A stretch of 64,000 nucleotides of DNA from Acinetobacter sp. ANC 4558 (GTDB lineage Bacteria; Pseudomonadota; Gammaproteobacteria; Pseudomonadales; Moraxellaceae). The notes beneath the pieces were generated by a model. That model had not been told where the DNA came from and did no database searches. It worked only from the letters and a program-made list of their open reading frames with translations. Location of the stretch: the NCBI RefSeq assembly GCF_002135375.1, contig NZ_NEGH01000001.1:425442-489441 (forward strand). Reading direction: 5' to 3'. A program made the translations under genes and the position numbers. Positions 26,001-36,646 of this stretch are shown piece by piece. The first letter of the stretch is position 1, and each line of letters opens with the position of its first letter.

Positions 26001-26003
26001 GAG

Positions 26004-26723
26004 TTAATAATTACACATTGATGAGTTTTTGCTTAAATCAGGACCCCATGTTCTATATCCTTGAGTATCAACATGAATTTGACCTGACGCATAAAGACCT
26101 AAGCCCATATTAAATTGTGGACCATATTGTTTCCAGAATTGACATAATCTAAATTTGGTATTTTCAATTGCAGCATAGTCTGTAATGTCAGGATTTTCTG
26201 GACCGATTCGAAAATCAATGGCTGAATTAAATAAATGCTTTGAAGAGCTTGCGCCACCTGCACATTGATTGAGCGTAAGATCTCTGTATACAGAAGTGAC
26301 TGTGAAATCCGTTAGAATTTTAGCTGCAATTAAATATTTAAAGACTTTGAGGGTAGGCACTTGGTTTTGCCATATTTCTCGATGTGGTACCATATATTCT
26401 GATCGACCACACTTTTGCCAGTCTCGAGCTGTACGCATTAATTCATAGCTTGGAATAATATGTCCGACTTGGTTTTTATTTAAAAAGTTTTCGTAGTCAC
26501 GGACTTGGGCTAAATTGTCACTGACTGCAAGCCAAGTGTTATAAGTATAAGGCACAACTTTAGGGGGAGGAGTCGGGTGCTCTAAAGATGCTTTTTCTTG
26601 TGGGATGTTTATACGCTTACCTGGATATGTTGGCGTAGTATTTTTATCTACTGTAGATGAGCAGCCAATCAAGGTAAGAGAAATAAAGCCAAAAGAAAGC
26701 ATCGCTTTCAAAAAATGCTTCAT
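26004..26723 (-). CDS. Lipoprotein with Peptidase_M15-like domain
   Basis: A 239-residue lipoprotein: signal peptide with lipobox L-I-G-C (Cys21), a proline-rich linker to about residue 60, then a C-terminal domain with SVYRDLTLNQCAGGASSSKHLFNSAIDF and GQIHVDTQGYRTWG. This is the zinc peptidase M15 pattern (SxHxxxxAxD and HVD), so a D-Ala-D-Ala or related peptidoglycan carboxy/endopeptidase at the envelope is likely. The metal ligands (His and Asp of the first motif, His of the second) are all present. Monocistronic with a terminator. Confidence 0.85.
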   Translation of the reverse strand: MKHFLKAMLSFGFISLTLIGCSSTVDKNTTPTYPGKRINIPQEKASLEHPTPPPKVVPYTYNTWLAVSDNLAQVRDYENFLNKNQVGHIIPSYELMRTARDWQKCGRSEYMVPHREIWQNQVPTLKVFKYLIAAKILTDFTVTSVYRDLTLNQCAGGASSSKHLFNSAIDFRIGPENPDITDYAAIENTKFRLCQFWKQYGPQFNMGLGLYASGQIHVDTQGYRTWGPDLSKNSSMCNY

Positions 26724-26821
26724 TATTTAAATCAATAATTTATTTATATGTTCAGTATCATAATCTAAAATGTAAAAAAAGAATGATAAATATTGAAAAT
26801 TAATGTGTATGTTCAGTATAA

Positions 26822-26847
26822 AAAAGATCAGCATATGCTGATCTTTT
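26822..26847. terminator. Terminator of fdxA
   Basis: A 26-base perfect palindrome centred on gcatatgc with AAAA and TTTT ends (26822-26847), five bases after the fdxA stop on the minus strand. Works on both strands. Confidence 0.9.
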
Positions 26848-26851
26848 AATA

Positions 26852-27175
26852 TTACTTTTCAAGATATTGTAATTTATCTGGTTTACCATTCCACTCTTCA
26901 CGATCATCGGGTTGATCGCCTATTTGCGTAATGTTCGGCCATTTTTCTGCAAGTTCAGCATTGAGTTCAATGAAGACCTCTTGACCTTCTGGCAATTCAT
27001 CTTCAGAGAAAATTGCATTTGCAGGGCACTCAGGTTCACAAAGAGCGCAGTCAATACATTCATCAGGATTGATGACGAGAAAGTTTGGACCTTCATAGAA
27101 ACAATCTACTGGGCAAACTTCAACACAGTCTTGATATTTACATTTAATACAATTTTCTGTGACAACAAATGTCAT
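26852..27175 (-). CDS. fdxA: Seven-iron ferredoxin
   Basis: A 107-residue FdxA-type ferredoxin with a [3Fe-4S] and a [4Fe-4S] cluster. The cysteines are Cys9, Cys12, Cys17, Cys21 and Cys25 in the first half and Cys40, Cys43, Cys46 and Cys50 in [11 protein letters not shown]. The conserved NPDECIDC and the C-terminal extension ([18 protein letters not shown]) identify the Azotobacter-FdI-like family. Soluble electron carrier. Monocistronic. Confidence 0.96.
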   Translation of the reverse strand: MTFVVTENCIKCKYQDCVEVCPVDCFYEGPNFLVINPDECIDCALCEPECPANAIFSEDELPEGQEVFIELNAELAEKWPNITQIGDQPDDREEWNGKPDKLQYLEK

Positions 27176-27339
27176 GGCGACAGCTACCTAAAATTTGGTT
27201 CTAATTACTGGGGTCTATTTTAGGCAAAAATGGGTACAACAAACAATTCCTTTTATTGATATTTATTATTTAAATCTATGAATAGTAAATTTGATATGAT
27301 TTTTGTTTATAAATGATAATTAATATCAACTATTTAATG

Positions 27340-27364
27340 CTCGGAAATACAGTATATTTCCGAG
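27340..27364 (-). terminator. Hairpin after the DUF815 ATPase gene
   Basis: ctcggaaata (27340-27349) pairs with tatttccgag (27355-27364), five-base loop. The flanking T run is poor, so the terminator strength is uncertain. Confidence 0.6.
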
Positions 27365-27376
27365 TGAGCCGTTCTA

Positions 27377-28249
27377 TTATGCATTTTTAAGCTTTTCAGA
27401 GCCAATCCAGTGTTTTGAAAATTGATAGGCTGCTCGACCTGAACGTTGACCACGTGCCTGGCACCATCTCAATGCTTCTGCTTTTACATCGTCTGAGAAC
27501 GGCATTTCTGCGAGTGTTAGATAATGTTCCACAATTTCAAGATATAGATTTTGATCCATTGGGTAGAAGGAAAGCCATAATCCAAAACGATCTGATAAAG
27601 AAATTTTTTCTTCAATTGCTTCTTGAGGATGTAGTTCTGTGTACTGAGGGACATCAACTTTTTTAATGGGTGTATTTTCATGCATAAATTCTGGCAGTAA
27701 ATGTCGTCTGTTGCTGGTTGCATAGATAATGAAGTTATTAGAACCAGATTGTAGTGAACCATCTAATACGCTTTTTAGACTTCGATAGTTTTCATCTTCG
27801 GCATTGAACGCCAAATCATCGCAGTACACAATATATTTTTCAGGACGATGCGCAATGATTTTTTGAATTTCAGGTAAGTCTGATAAATCATCACGTTCAA
27901 TTTCAATTAAACGTAATCCTTGAGATTCATATTGTGTAAGCAGCGCTCGAACAATAGATGATTTTCCTGTTCCTCTCGAACCTGTTAGGAGGATATCATT
28001 CGCGGGTAAGCCATGTAGAAATTGCAGTGTATTTTGAATAACTTTTTCTTTTTGCCTATTAATGCCTTTTAAATCATCTAGATGGAATTTTTTAGGTTGG
28101 TGAATAGGAATGAGCTGCTTATTTTGCCATTTATAAGCAGTTGCAGAAAAATCGGGTTCCAGTTTTAATGGCGGTAATGTTTGCTGTAGTTGCTGTAAAA
28201 CTTGGCTAAGAGAATCTATAATGTTTTCGGGTAATTGAATGGTAGACAT
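27377..28249 (-). CDS. DUF815-family AAA ATPase
   Basis: A 290-residue P-loop protein of the DUF815 family (COG2607). Walker A is LLTGSRGTGKSS (about 87-98); Walker B YIVYCDDL follows near 140. The segment SDRFGLWLSFYP and the C-terminal SGRAAYQFSKHW are characteristic. Cytoplasmic, function unknown; the fold is that of DnaA/IstB-like loaders. The gene stands alone, divergent from the patatin gene. Confidence 0.9.
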   Translation of the reverse strand: MSTIQLPENIIDSLSQVLQQLQQTLPPLKLEPDFSATAYKWQNKQLIPIHQPKKFHLDDLKGINRQKEKVIQNTLQFLHGLPANDILLTGSRGTGKSSIVRALLTQYESQGLRLIEIERDDLSDLPEIQKIIAHRPEKYIVYCDDLAFNAEDENYRSLKSVLDGSLQSGSNNFIIYATSNRRHLLPEFMHENTPIKKVDVPQYTELHPQEAIEEKISLSDRFGLWLSFYPMDQNLYLEIVEHYLTLAEMPFSDDVKAEALRWCQARGQRSGRAAYQFSKHWIGSEKLKNA

Positions 28250-28422
28250 AAGAGACTGACTTTGATTCGTTCATCGGTTGATTAATAGTTAAATGTATAT
28301 CAATCGTTAACGCTTTGCTACATGAAAGGATTTTTAAAATATTGCAGTATGCATAAAAATTCTGCAATATGAATAAATTGAATATGAAATCCATTGGTAT
28401 GGTATAGTGGACGAGGTTGGTT

Positions 28423-29922
28423 ATGTTATTTAAGGATTTCTCCCAGAATGTAAACGCTTATAAATCTAAGCGCGTAAAGTTATTAAAACAACAAATTCAA
28501 CATGCCCAAAGTTATGAAGAATGGAAAGCACTGGCGCTTAAAATTGATGAAGCAACAGGAGCATGGGAATGGAAGTATGACAATACGTCTCCATATTTTG
28601 ATGCTGCAGTAATCGCATCTCGGTTAAATTTATTAAAGCGTTATAAATCTATGCAGCGTGGCAAAGATTTAATGCATGTTCTGCACGAAGGTTTAACGTA
28701 TGACGTTGCGAATATCGCACATCCTATGCTTTTTACCGCAACATGTATTGGCACCAAAATTATCATTGAAGATTATATTGACCAGGTGAGTGAGTGCTTA
28801 GCCTATATCGCTTCATGTGAATGTACTGATATTAGTTTGAAAGAAAAAATTAAATTCTTTACGGAAAGTAAAGTGGCATATGGTCAACCTGCAATTATGT
28901 TTTCTGGTGGTGCAACTTTAGGGCTATTTCATACGGGTGTGTGCAAAGCCTTATACGAACAAGATTTAATGCCTGCTGTTCTCTCAGGTTCAAGTGCTGG
29001 CGCAATTATGACAGCAATGTTGGGCGTGGCAAAACCGACAGAAATTGAACATATTCTCAATGGTGAAAATTTTTATGATGAAGCATTTAAGTTCAGAGAT
29101 TGGAAAGAGGTTATAAAAGGCAATTCTGGATTAGCAGATGTTCGATATTTGAAGCAATTTTTAAAGAAAAATTTAGGTGATTTGACATTTAAAGAAGCAT
29201 TTGAACAATCTGGGCTTCATATTAATGTCGCGGTTGCTCCGTATGAAGCATCACAAGATGCACGCATTATGAATAAATTTACATCGCCAGATGTGTTGGT
29301 TTGGAGTGCCGTTTTAGCGTCTTGTGCTGTTCCAGTTTTATTCCCTCCAGTCAAGTTAACCAGTAAGCGCTATGACGGTAAATATACCTCTTATATGGCC
29401 AATACAAAGTGGGTTGATGGCAGTGTCCGAAGTGATTTTCCTCAAGAAAAAATGGCACGTCTATATAATCTAAGCTATACCATTGCAAGCCAAGTAAATC
29501 CTCATATTGTGCCTTTCATGCAATCTGATGAAGAGCGCTATCGTAAAGATATGCTGAGCTGGCCAGAACGAATTGCCCGTCGACAAAGTATTGTTATTTC
29601 CAGAGGAATTATGGATTTTGCGAGAGAAAGAGCAGAGCGTATGCCAACGATTCGACGCTTGTTAGATTATGGTTATGGCGTGATTGATCAGCGTTACTAT
29701 GGCGATGTAAATATTATTGGTCGTTTTAATTTACGTGAATATAGCTATATGCTAAAAAATCCAAAACAAAATTTATTTAAGATATTGCAACAAGAGGGGG
29801 AAAGAGCGACTTGGCCTAAAATTTCTTCTATAGAGGCACATGCACGCGTAGGTAAGACCATTCACCATTGTCTTGAAAGCTTAAAAGTATTACAGCATAA
29901 AGAAAAGCATGCGAGTGCATAA
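28423..29922 (+). CDS. Patatin-like phospholipase with DUF3336
   Basis: A 499-residue protein with an N-terminal DUF3336 domain (about 1-140) and a patatin lipase domain. The oxyanion-hole stretch is SGGATLG, the nucleophile lies in G189-S-S191-A-G193, and the catalytic Asp is Asp332 in WVDGS. This architecture is shared with yeast Tgl3/4/5 triacylglycerol lipases and bacterial homologues. No signal peptide, so it should act on the inner face of the membrane or on storage lipid, which many Acinetobacter make. ATG 28423 with GAGG at the right distance is preferred to TTG 28417. Its 3' end overlaps the next gene. Confidence 0.92.
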   Translation: MLFKDFSQNVNAYKSKRVKLLKQQIQHAQSYEEWKALALKIDEATGAWEWKYDNTSPYFDAAVIASRLNLLKRYKSMQRGKDLMHVLHEGLTYDVANIAHPMLFTATCIGTKIIIEDYIDQVSECLAYIASCECTDISLKEKIKFFTESKVAYGQPAIMFSGGATLGLFHTGVCKALYEQDLMPAVLSGSSAGAIMTAMLGVAKPTEIEHILNGENFYDEAFKFRDWKEVIKGNSGLADVRYLKQFLKKNLGDLTFKEAFEQSGLHINVAVAPYEASQDARIMNKFTSPDVLVWSAVLASCAVPVLFPPVKLTSKRYDGKYTSYMANTKWVDGSVRSDFPQEKMARLYNLSYTIASQVNPHIVPFMQSDEERYRKDMLSWPERIARRQSIVISRGIMDFARERAERMPTIRRLLDYGYGVIDQRYYGDVNIIGRFNLREYSYMLKNPKQNLFKILQQEGERATWPKISSIEAHARVGKTIHHCLESLKVLQHKEKHASA

Positions 29923-30736
29923 CTTATTCTCTATGCAGAAACTGAATTTTGATGCTTTAACATTAAAAACACATGCACAACATATTCAACAAGGGCGCTT
30001 ATTATATGAATATCAAGATAATAAGCATCACTATTGGATAAAGACGCAGCTTAACGGTATTAACCAACAGTATGAGTACAATTTTCAACGTGAAATTGAC
30101 TTTTATCAATATGCTCGGGAGAAGATGAGTTCTATTATGCCGTATCACACCATTACTAATGCACCATTGACCCATTCAGATTATGAATTTGGGCAGCAAT
30201 GCCTTTTGTTAGAACATGTACCAATCTTATTTGACACAGTTCCGCATGATTTAAAAATAGAAAAAATTGTACATTATATGCTACAAGTATTTTCTGCGAT
30301 TCAATGTTTGCATATGCAAGGGTGGGTTCATGGTGACTTAAAAAAAGAACATATTGGACAAATCAATAGACAGATTAAGTTTTTGGATTTCGAACAAAGT
30401 TTTAATTTGCATGAAATTCAACAAATTCAACCGTCTTGTTTAAATGCAACTCCACGTTATATGGCACCAGAATTATTCCATCGTGAAGCAAAAAGTATTG
30501 CAAGTGATATTTATGCTTTGGGCATTATCTTTTTAGAGTGGCTTACGAAGAAGCGATTACAAGGAAGAAGCTATCAGGATTGGGCTTTATTACATTGCCA
30601 AACGTTAGAAATTGAACTTCCTCGACAGTATATTTGCTTTCAGGGCATTCTAAATCAAATGCTAATGAAGGAAAAAAATCGAAGAGAAGTCGATATTTTT
30701 GCTTTAAAAAGACGATTAATCGTTGATATTGTATAA
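29909..30736 (+). CDS. Hanks-type serine/threonine kinase-like protein
   Basis: A 275-residue single-domain protein kinase. Visible are the N-lobe Lys45 (WIKTQ) with Glu62 as partner, the catalytic loop H141-G-D143-L-K-K, D160-F-E162 in place of DFG, A186-P-E188 and the helix F Asp200 (SDIYALG). The Asn of the catalytic loop is replaced by His148, and the glycine-rich loop is degenerate, so activity may be weak or atypical. It begins 14 bases inside the end of the patatin gene (ATG 29909; ATG 29933 is an alternative), so the two are co-transcribed and probably act together. Cytoplasmic. No terminator seen before the tRNA genes. Confidence 0.85.
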   Translation: MRVHNLFSMQKLNFDALTLKTHAQHIQQGRLLYEYQDNKHHYWIKTQLNGINQQYEYNFQREIDFYQYAREKMSSIMPYHTITNAPLTHSDYEFGQQCLLLEHVPILFDTVPHDLKIEKIVHYMLQVFSAIQCLHMQGWVHGDLKKEHIGQINRQIKFLDFEQSFNLHEIQQIQPSCLNATPRYMAPELFHREAKSIASDIYALGIIFLEWLTKKRLQGRSYQDWALLHCQTLEIELPRQYICFQGILNQMLMKEKNRREVDIFALKRRLIVDIV

Positions 30737-30803
30737 GAAAAAAACAAAAAACAAAGTTTTGTTTTATATTTAATCAAACAAGTGGCTTTTTCATAAAAAG
30801 GAC

Positions 30804-30830
30804 TTGTCATGATGGGATGATCTCTATAAT
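30804..30830 (+). promoter_or_regulatory. Candidate promoter of the tRNA array
   Basis: A perfect TATAAT at 30825-30830 lies 13 bases before the first tRNA. TTGTCA at 30804-30809 is the best -35 but the spacer is only 15 bases; the overlapping ACTTGT would give 17. Confidence 0.55.
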
Positions 30831-30843
30831 ATACACAGCCATT

Positions 30844-30928
30844 GGGGACGTGGCGAAATTGGTAGACGCACTGGATTTAGGTTCCAGCGCCGCAAGGTGT
30901 GAGAGTTCGAGTCTCTCCGTCCCCACCA
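30844..30928 (+). tRNA. tRNA-Leu (UAG), first copy
   Basis: 85 bases with encoded CCA. Acceptor GGGGACG pairs with CGTCCCC; the anticodon stem CTGGA/TCCAG encloses the loop TTTAGGT with anticodon TAG; long variable arm and TTCGAGT loop as expected for class II tRNA-Leu. Confidence 0.97.
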
Positions 30929-30962
30929 ATAAATACTAAGTTCAACTTAATATTTATATTGT

Positions 30963-31036
30963 AGAGGATTGGTGTAATGGTAGCATGACGGTCTCCAAAA
31001 CCGTTCGTCAAGGTTCGAGTCCTTGATCCTCTGCCA
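30963..31036 (+). tRNA. tRNA-Trp (CCA) with unusual body
   Basis: 74 bases with encoded CCA. Acceptor AGAGGAT/ATCCTCT, D-arm GTGT/GCAT with loop AATGGTA, anticodon stem ACGGT/ACCGT with loop CTCCAAA (anticodon CCA), T-arm CAAGG/CCTTG. Trp identity elements A1-U72, G5-C68 and discriminator G73 are present. The D-arm region resembles tRNA-Gly more than a standard tRNA-Trp. Confidence 0.92.
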
Positions 31037-31070
31037 AATTTAAAATCCAACACTATGTTGGTACCCTGAT

Positions 31071-31155
31071 GGGGACGTGGCGAAATTGGTAGACGCACTG
31101 GATTTAGGTTCCAGCGCCGCAAGGTGTGAGAGTTCGAGTCTCTCCGTCCCCACCA
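31071..31155 (+). tRNA. tRNA-Leu (UAG), second copy
   Basis: Identical over its 85 bases to the copy at 30844-30928, including the CCA end. Followed by a strong terminator. Confidence 0.97.
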
Positions 31156-31164
31156 AGAATATTA

Positions 31165-31192
31165 AAGCAAGGTTAATAACCTTGCTTTTTTA
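31165..31192 (+). terminator. Terminator of the tRNA array
   Basis: aagcaaggtta (31165-31175) and taaccttgctt (31177-31187), then T residues. Confidence 0.9.
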
Positions 31193-31292
31193 TTATCTAA
31201 AATTTATAAATAAAAAAGCTCATAAAATAATAATGAGCTTTAATAAATGTGGAATATTTATTCTCGTTTTTAAAAATCAATAAAATGATGAT

Positions 31293-31496
31293 TTATGCTT
31301 TGAGATGATCTTCGAATTCTTCACCTAATTGCACGGCAAGCGAGTTTCCAGAAAGTTCGCCTGTCACTAGACCATATTCTTTTTTAAAGCTAAATGTAAA
31401 TCCACGATTATCAGTAAGGCTTTTAACGGAATAACCTAATTTTTCTAACCAAATACGAAATGCAACTAAGTTTTTTGCTTTAACTACTTTTTTCAC
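31293..31496 (-). CDS. Small protein of unknown function (67 residues)
   Basis: A small soluble basic-then-acidic protein starting at GTG 31496, supported by AAAGGAG about eight bases upstream. The N-terminus is Lys-rich (KKVVKAKN), the middle carries WLEKLGY and the C-terminus is acidic. No signal peptide, membrane segment or named family recognised. It is monocistronic between the tRNA array (convergent) and an AT-rich spacer. Confidence 0.72.
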   Translation of the reverse strand: MKKVVKAKNLVAFRIWLEKLGYSVKSLTDNRGFTFSFKKEYGLVTGELSGNSLAVQLGEEFEDHLKA

Positions 31497-31963
31497 GAGA
31501 AATACTCCTTTATTACTGATGTATTATTTATAGGGGTTGGGTACTAATTTTTAAAGTGTTGAATTGAATAAAATAAGGATAAATTATGTAAATAAATGAT
31601 TTATTATTGCCTTAAATAATAGATAAAAAAAAAGATAGTGATTTAACTTTATAAAATATAACAATATATTTTAGGGTTTTGATGATGGAGTTGATTTTGC
31701 AAATTAATAATAATGAAATAATTTGTTTAATATATTTGTCATTAAAATTGATGGAAAAGTATTTGTACAGCTTGTATGAAATCTTTTGATATATTTTTAT
31801 CTTAAAGGGGGGTATACATAAAAAAATGAGGCTCGGATTAGGAAGCTTATTGCTCAAGGTCTTCTAGAGCCTAATAGATCATTCAAGGATGGCTACATTG
31901 ATATTTTCTAAATAGGCTATTTAGAGAAGGGGGCTCTTGGTTTAAAATTCGTGTATCTTTAGA
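31497..31963. other. 467-base spacer with no intact gene
   Basis: Very AT-rich. Homopolymer runs, no terminator with a T run downstream of gloB and one short hairpin near 31907. A frame at 31828-31911 reads NEARIRKLIAQGLLEPN...GYIDIF and looks protein-like but lacks a start codon, so it may be the relic of a gene. Confidence 0.4.
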
Positions 31964-32695
31964 TTAAAAGTTATCTTTCCATTCGCGCAGTTTTTTGAAG
32001 TCTTGAACATTTTCTGCAATTAAGAACGGATTGGTTTTTAGTTCCAATTCAATGGTACTTGGTAACGTAATTTTGTTGAGCATGCGTAATGCTTCGACTT
32101 GTTCAAAACGCTGCTGTATTTCAATATTATCTGGATCTGCGGCTAATGCAAATTGAGCATTGGCAAGCGTATATTCATGTGTGCAATAAACTTTGGTTCT
32201 TGGGGGTAATGCAGCTAAGCGATTAAGTGAATGGTACATTTGCTCATATGTGCCTTCAAAAATACGACCACATCCCATGGCAAATAGGGTATCTCCACTA
32301 AATAAACTATCGATGGATTCTACATAATAAACAATATGCCCTAATGTATGGCCTGGGACTGAAATAATATCAACAGATAAATCGTTGAAGTGAAATTTTG
32401 AGTCATGTTGAACGGGATGGGAGATAAATGGTATTTTACTCAGTTCTTCTCTAGGGCCATAAATTGGAATATTTCGATTAATTAAAAGCTCTGGAACACC
32501 GCCAATATGATCTTTATGCCAGTGTGTTAGCCAGATTTGGTTGAGTGTTAATTGGCGTGAATTACAAAACTCTTCAACTAAATTAGCTTCTGTTGGGTCG
32601 ATTGCGATCACTTCATGTGTGTGTGTATCCTCAATCATCCAAATATAGTTTTGAAGTTGATTTTTGACATCAATATAATGAATTTTAAATTTCAT
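31964..32695 (-). CDS. gloB: Hydroxyacylglutathione hydrolase (glyoxalase II)
   Basis: Metallo-beta-lactamase fold enzyme of 243 residues that hydrolyses S-D-lactoylglutathione in methylglyoxal detoxification. The dinuclear metal motif T57-H-W-H-K-D-H63 is present, followed by the VPGHTLGHIVYY and FSGDTLFAMGCGR stretches and the C-terminal glutathione-binding region (YCTHEYT, then LKTNPFL). Length matches GloB. Cytoplasmic; upstream gene is the asparaginase, separated by a terminator. Confidence 0.94.
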   Translation of the reverse strand: MKFKIHYIDVKNQLQNYIWMIEDTHTHEVIAIDPTEANLVEEFCNSRQLTLNQIWLTHWHKDHIGGVPELLINRNIPIYGPREELSKIPFISHPVQHDSKFHFNDLSVDIISVPGHTLGHIVYYVESIDSLFSGDTLFAMGCGRIFEGTYEQMYHSLNRLAALPPRTKVYCTHEYTLANAQFALAADPDNIEIQQRFEQVEALRMLNKITLPSTIELELKTNPFLIAENVQDFKKLREWKDNF

Positions 32696-32781
32696 TTTTG
32701 TATTTTCCGAATGTGCAATGTGTTATATGAAGCTTAATGTATTAGTCACAGAGTACTATGAAATTTTGCAAATCCATAAAT

Positions 32782-32808
32782 AAAAAAGCGCTAAATTTGC
32801 GCTTTTTT
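32782..32808. terminator. Terminator of the asparaginase gene
   Basis: aaaaaagcgc (32782-32791) and gcgctttttt (32799-32808) around a seven-base loop; T runs on both strands. Confidence 0.92.
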
Positions 32809-32836
32809 ATTGAATTAATATTTAGATAGATACAAG

Positions 32837-34354
<1,518 letters not shown>

Positions 34355-35590
34355 TTAACGTATTTTTGCTAAGAAACGACCTAAACGTGTTAAAGCTTCT
34401 CTTAATTCATTTTCTGCGGGGAGGAAAACTACACGGAAATGATCAGGTGTGGGCCAATTGAATCCTGTACCTTGCACCAATAAGACTTTTTCGGCTTGTA
34501 GTAGGTCTAACATCAATTTCTCATCATCTTGGATGTTATAGACATTTGGATCTAGGCGTGGGAAGCAATACATTGCACCTTCAGGTTTTACACATGATAC
34601 CCCTGGAATTTCGTTGAGCATTTCCCAAGCAATATTCCTTTGCTCATAAAGACGGCCACCTGGGCGAATTAAATCATTAATGGATTGATAGCCGCCTAAT
34701 GCAGTTTGAATGGCATATTGTGCTTGATGATTTGCACATAAACGCATAGAGGCAAGCATATCTAATCCTTCGATATAATCTGCTGCACGTGTTTTATTGC
34801 CTGTAATTGCCATCCAACCAGAGCGATAGCCTGCAATTCGATAAGCTTTAGATAATCCATTAAATGAAATACACAGCTGATCGCCTGCTAATGCTGCAAC
34901 AGAAACATGTTCTATACCGTCATAAATGATTTTGTCATAAATTTCATCTGCAAATAAAATCAGGTCATATTTTTTTGCTAAAGCCACAATTTGTTCTAAA
35001 ACATGACGTGGATAAACAGACCCAGTAGGATTATTCGGGTTAATAATAACAATACCACGGGTATTTGACGTAATTTTAGTTTCCATGTCGGCAATATCTG
35101 GATACCAACTATTTTCTTCATCACATTTGTAATGAATTGCAGTACCGCCAGATAAATTAACCGCAGCCGTCCATAATGGATAATCTGGCATTGGAATCAG
35201 CATTTCATCACCATCATCAAGCAAGCCTTGCATTGCCATCACAATAAGTTCTGAAACACCGTTACCAATATACACATCATTGACGTGCATATTTAAAATG
35301 CCTTTTTGCTGATAATATTGGCAGATTGCTTTACGAGCAGGAAAAATACCTTTTGAATCGGTATAACCGACAGCATTCGGTAAATTTAAGGCAATATCAT
35401 TAATGATTTCTTGCGGGGCTTCAAAACCGAAAGGAGCTGGATTGCCAATATTGAGTTTAATAATTTTATGGCCAGCCTCTTCCATTTCATTGGCCGCTCG
35501 TAACACAGGTCCGCGAATATCGTAGCAAACATGCTCGAGTTTAGATGATTTTTTAATTTCGCGTGAAGTGGTGTTACCTGTAACGGACAT
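34355..35590 (-). CDS. alaA: Alanine-type aminotransferase AlaA
   Basis: Fold type I PLP enzyme of 411 residues, closest in layout to E. coli AlaA (YfbQ), which makes alanine from pyruvate and glutamate. The PLP lysine is Lys248 in SFNGLSKAYRIAGYRSGW; NPNNPTGSVY and FADEIYDKI are the substrate/PLP ring motifs. ATG 35590 is chosen, since the longest frame begins at TTG and the family N-terminus starts after it. Divergent from msrB. Monocistronic. Confidence 0.93.
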   Translation of the reverse strand: MSVTGNTTSREIKKSSKLEHVCYDIRGPVLRAANEMEEAGHKIIKLNIGNPAPFGFEAPQEIINDIALNLPNAVGYTDSKGIFPARKAICQYYQQKGILNMHVNDVYIGNGVSELIVMAMQGLLDDGDEMLIPMPDYPLWTAAVNLSGGTAIHYKCDEENSWYPDIADMETKITSNTRGIVIINPNNPTGSVYPRHVLEQIVALAKKYDLILFADEIYDKIIYDGIEHVSVAALAGDQLCISFNGLSKAYRIAGYRSGWMAITGNKTRAADYIEGLDMLASMRLCANHQAQYAIQTALGGYQSINDLIRPGGRLYEQRNIAWEMLNEIPGVSCVKPEGAMYCFPRLDPNVYNIQDDEKLMLDLLQAEKVLLVQGTGFNWPTPDHFRVVFLPAENELREALTRLGRFLAKIR

Positions 35591-35741
35591 GATTTTATCC
35601 AATAAAAAGTAAGTTTAAGTTATAGATTACTGAAATATCACAATCTATGTTGAAATTTAGCTAGATATTTTCGAACGACTAGCGTAAATATGAGTGTACA
35701 GAAGCATGACATTGAATGTAAAAGATTTAAAGGAGTTAGTC

Positions 35742-36161
35742 ATGGGAAAACTCAATAAAACAGAGAGAGAATGGCAAAGAGAGTTATCACCAGAAGAATT
35801 TCGTATAACTCGTCAAAAAGGAACAGAGCCTGCTTTTACTGGAAAATACTGGAATACAAAACAAGAAGGAACATATTTTTGTCGTTGTTGCGGTGCAGAA
35901 TTATTCTCTTCAGAATCTAAATATGACAGTGGATGTGGGTGGCCAAGTTTTTATAAAGCCATCAATAATGTTGCAATTGAAGAACATCAAGATTTGTCTC
36001 ATGGGATGGATCGAACAGAAATCGTTTGCCATCATTGTGATGCACATTTAGGTCATGTTTTTCCAGATGGTCCACAGCCGACAGGTTTGCGATATTGTGT
36101 AAACTCGGCATCGTTAGAACTTAAAACACAAGAAAAAAGTGATGAGGAAACTTATCCATGA
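35742..36161 (+). CDS. msrB: Peptide-methionine (R)-S-oxide reductase MsrB
   Basis: A 139-residue selenium-free MsrB that repairs methionine-R-sulfoxide in proteins. Structural zinc is bound by Cys47/Cys50 (CRCCGAEL) and Cys96/Cys99 (CHHC); the catalytic Cys is Cys119 in [15 protein letters not shown] sits right before ATG 35742, so the upstream part of the longer frame is rejected. The next gene, a glutathione peroxidase, overlaps by four bases, giving an oxidative-stress operon. Confidence 0.96.
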   Translation: MGKLNKTEREWQRELSPEEFRITRQKGTEPAFTGKYWNTKQEGTYFCRCCGAELFSSESKYDSGCGWPSFYKAINNVAIEEHQDLSHGMDRTEIVCHHCDAHLGHVFPDGPQPTGLRYCVNSASLELKTQEKSDEETYP

Positions 36162-36637
36162 CAAATATTTATCAGTTTGAAGCCGATTTATTAGATGGCA
36201 AACCAAAATCTTTGAAAGACTATGAAGGTAAGGTTTTATTAATTGTGAATACTGCAAGTAAGTGTGGTTTTACCCCACAACTTTCAGGGCTTGAAAAATT
36301 ATATCAAAAATATAAAGATCAAGGATTTGAAATTTTAGGTTTTCCATGTAACCAGTTTGGTGGACAAGATCCAGGAACGAATGATGAGATAAAGTCATTT
36401 TGTCAAAAAAATTATGGCGTGACATTTACCATGTTTTCTAAAGTGAATGTGAAAGGTCCTGAAGCACACACGATATTTCGATATTTAACGAATAATAGTA
36501 AAGGTGTTTTAGGCAATGGTATTAAGTGGAACTTTACCAAATTTCTCATTGGTCGAGATGGTTTTGTTTTAAATCGATATGCACCAGCAACTAAACCCAC
36601 TGCTTTAGAGGATGATATAGAAGCAGCCTTAGTATAA
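36158..36637 (+). CDS. Glutathione peroxidase-family thiol peroxidase
   Basis: A 159-residue non-seleno GPx (BtuE type) that reduces peroxides. The active-site tetrad is visible: Cys36 ([11 protein letters not shown]), Gln70 (CNQFGGQ) and the Trp/Asn of KWNFTKFL; Cys64 is the conserved FPCNQF cysteine. In this class thioredoxin is often the reductant rather than glutathione. Co-translated with msrB (ATGA). No signal peptide, so cytoplasmic. Confidence 0.94.
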   Translation: MTNIYQFEADLLDGKPKSLKDYEGKVLLIVNTASKCGFTPQLSGLEKLYQKYKDQGFEILGFPCNQFGGQDPGTNDEIKSFCQKNYGVTFTMFSKVNVKGPEAHTIFRYLTNNSKGVLGNGIKWNFTKFLIGRDGFVLNRYAPATKPTALEDDIEAALV

Positions 36638-36646
36638 TTTAAGCTA

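Noticed and set aside
31612..31857. Minus-strand frame of 81 residues
   Set aside because: Low-complexity Ile/Lys/Tyr-rich product expected from AT-rich DNA, no ribosome binding site.
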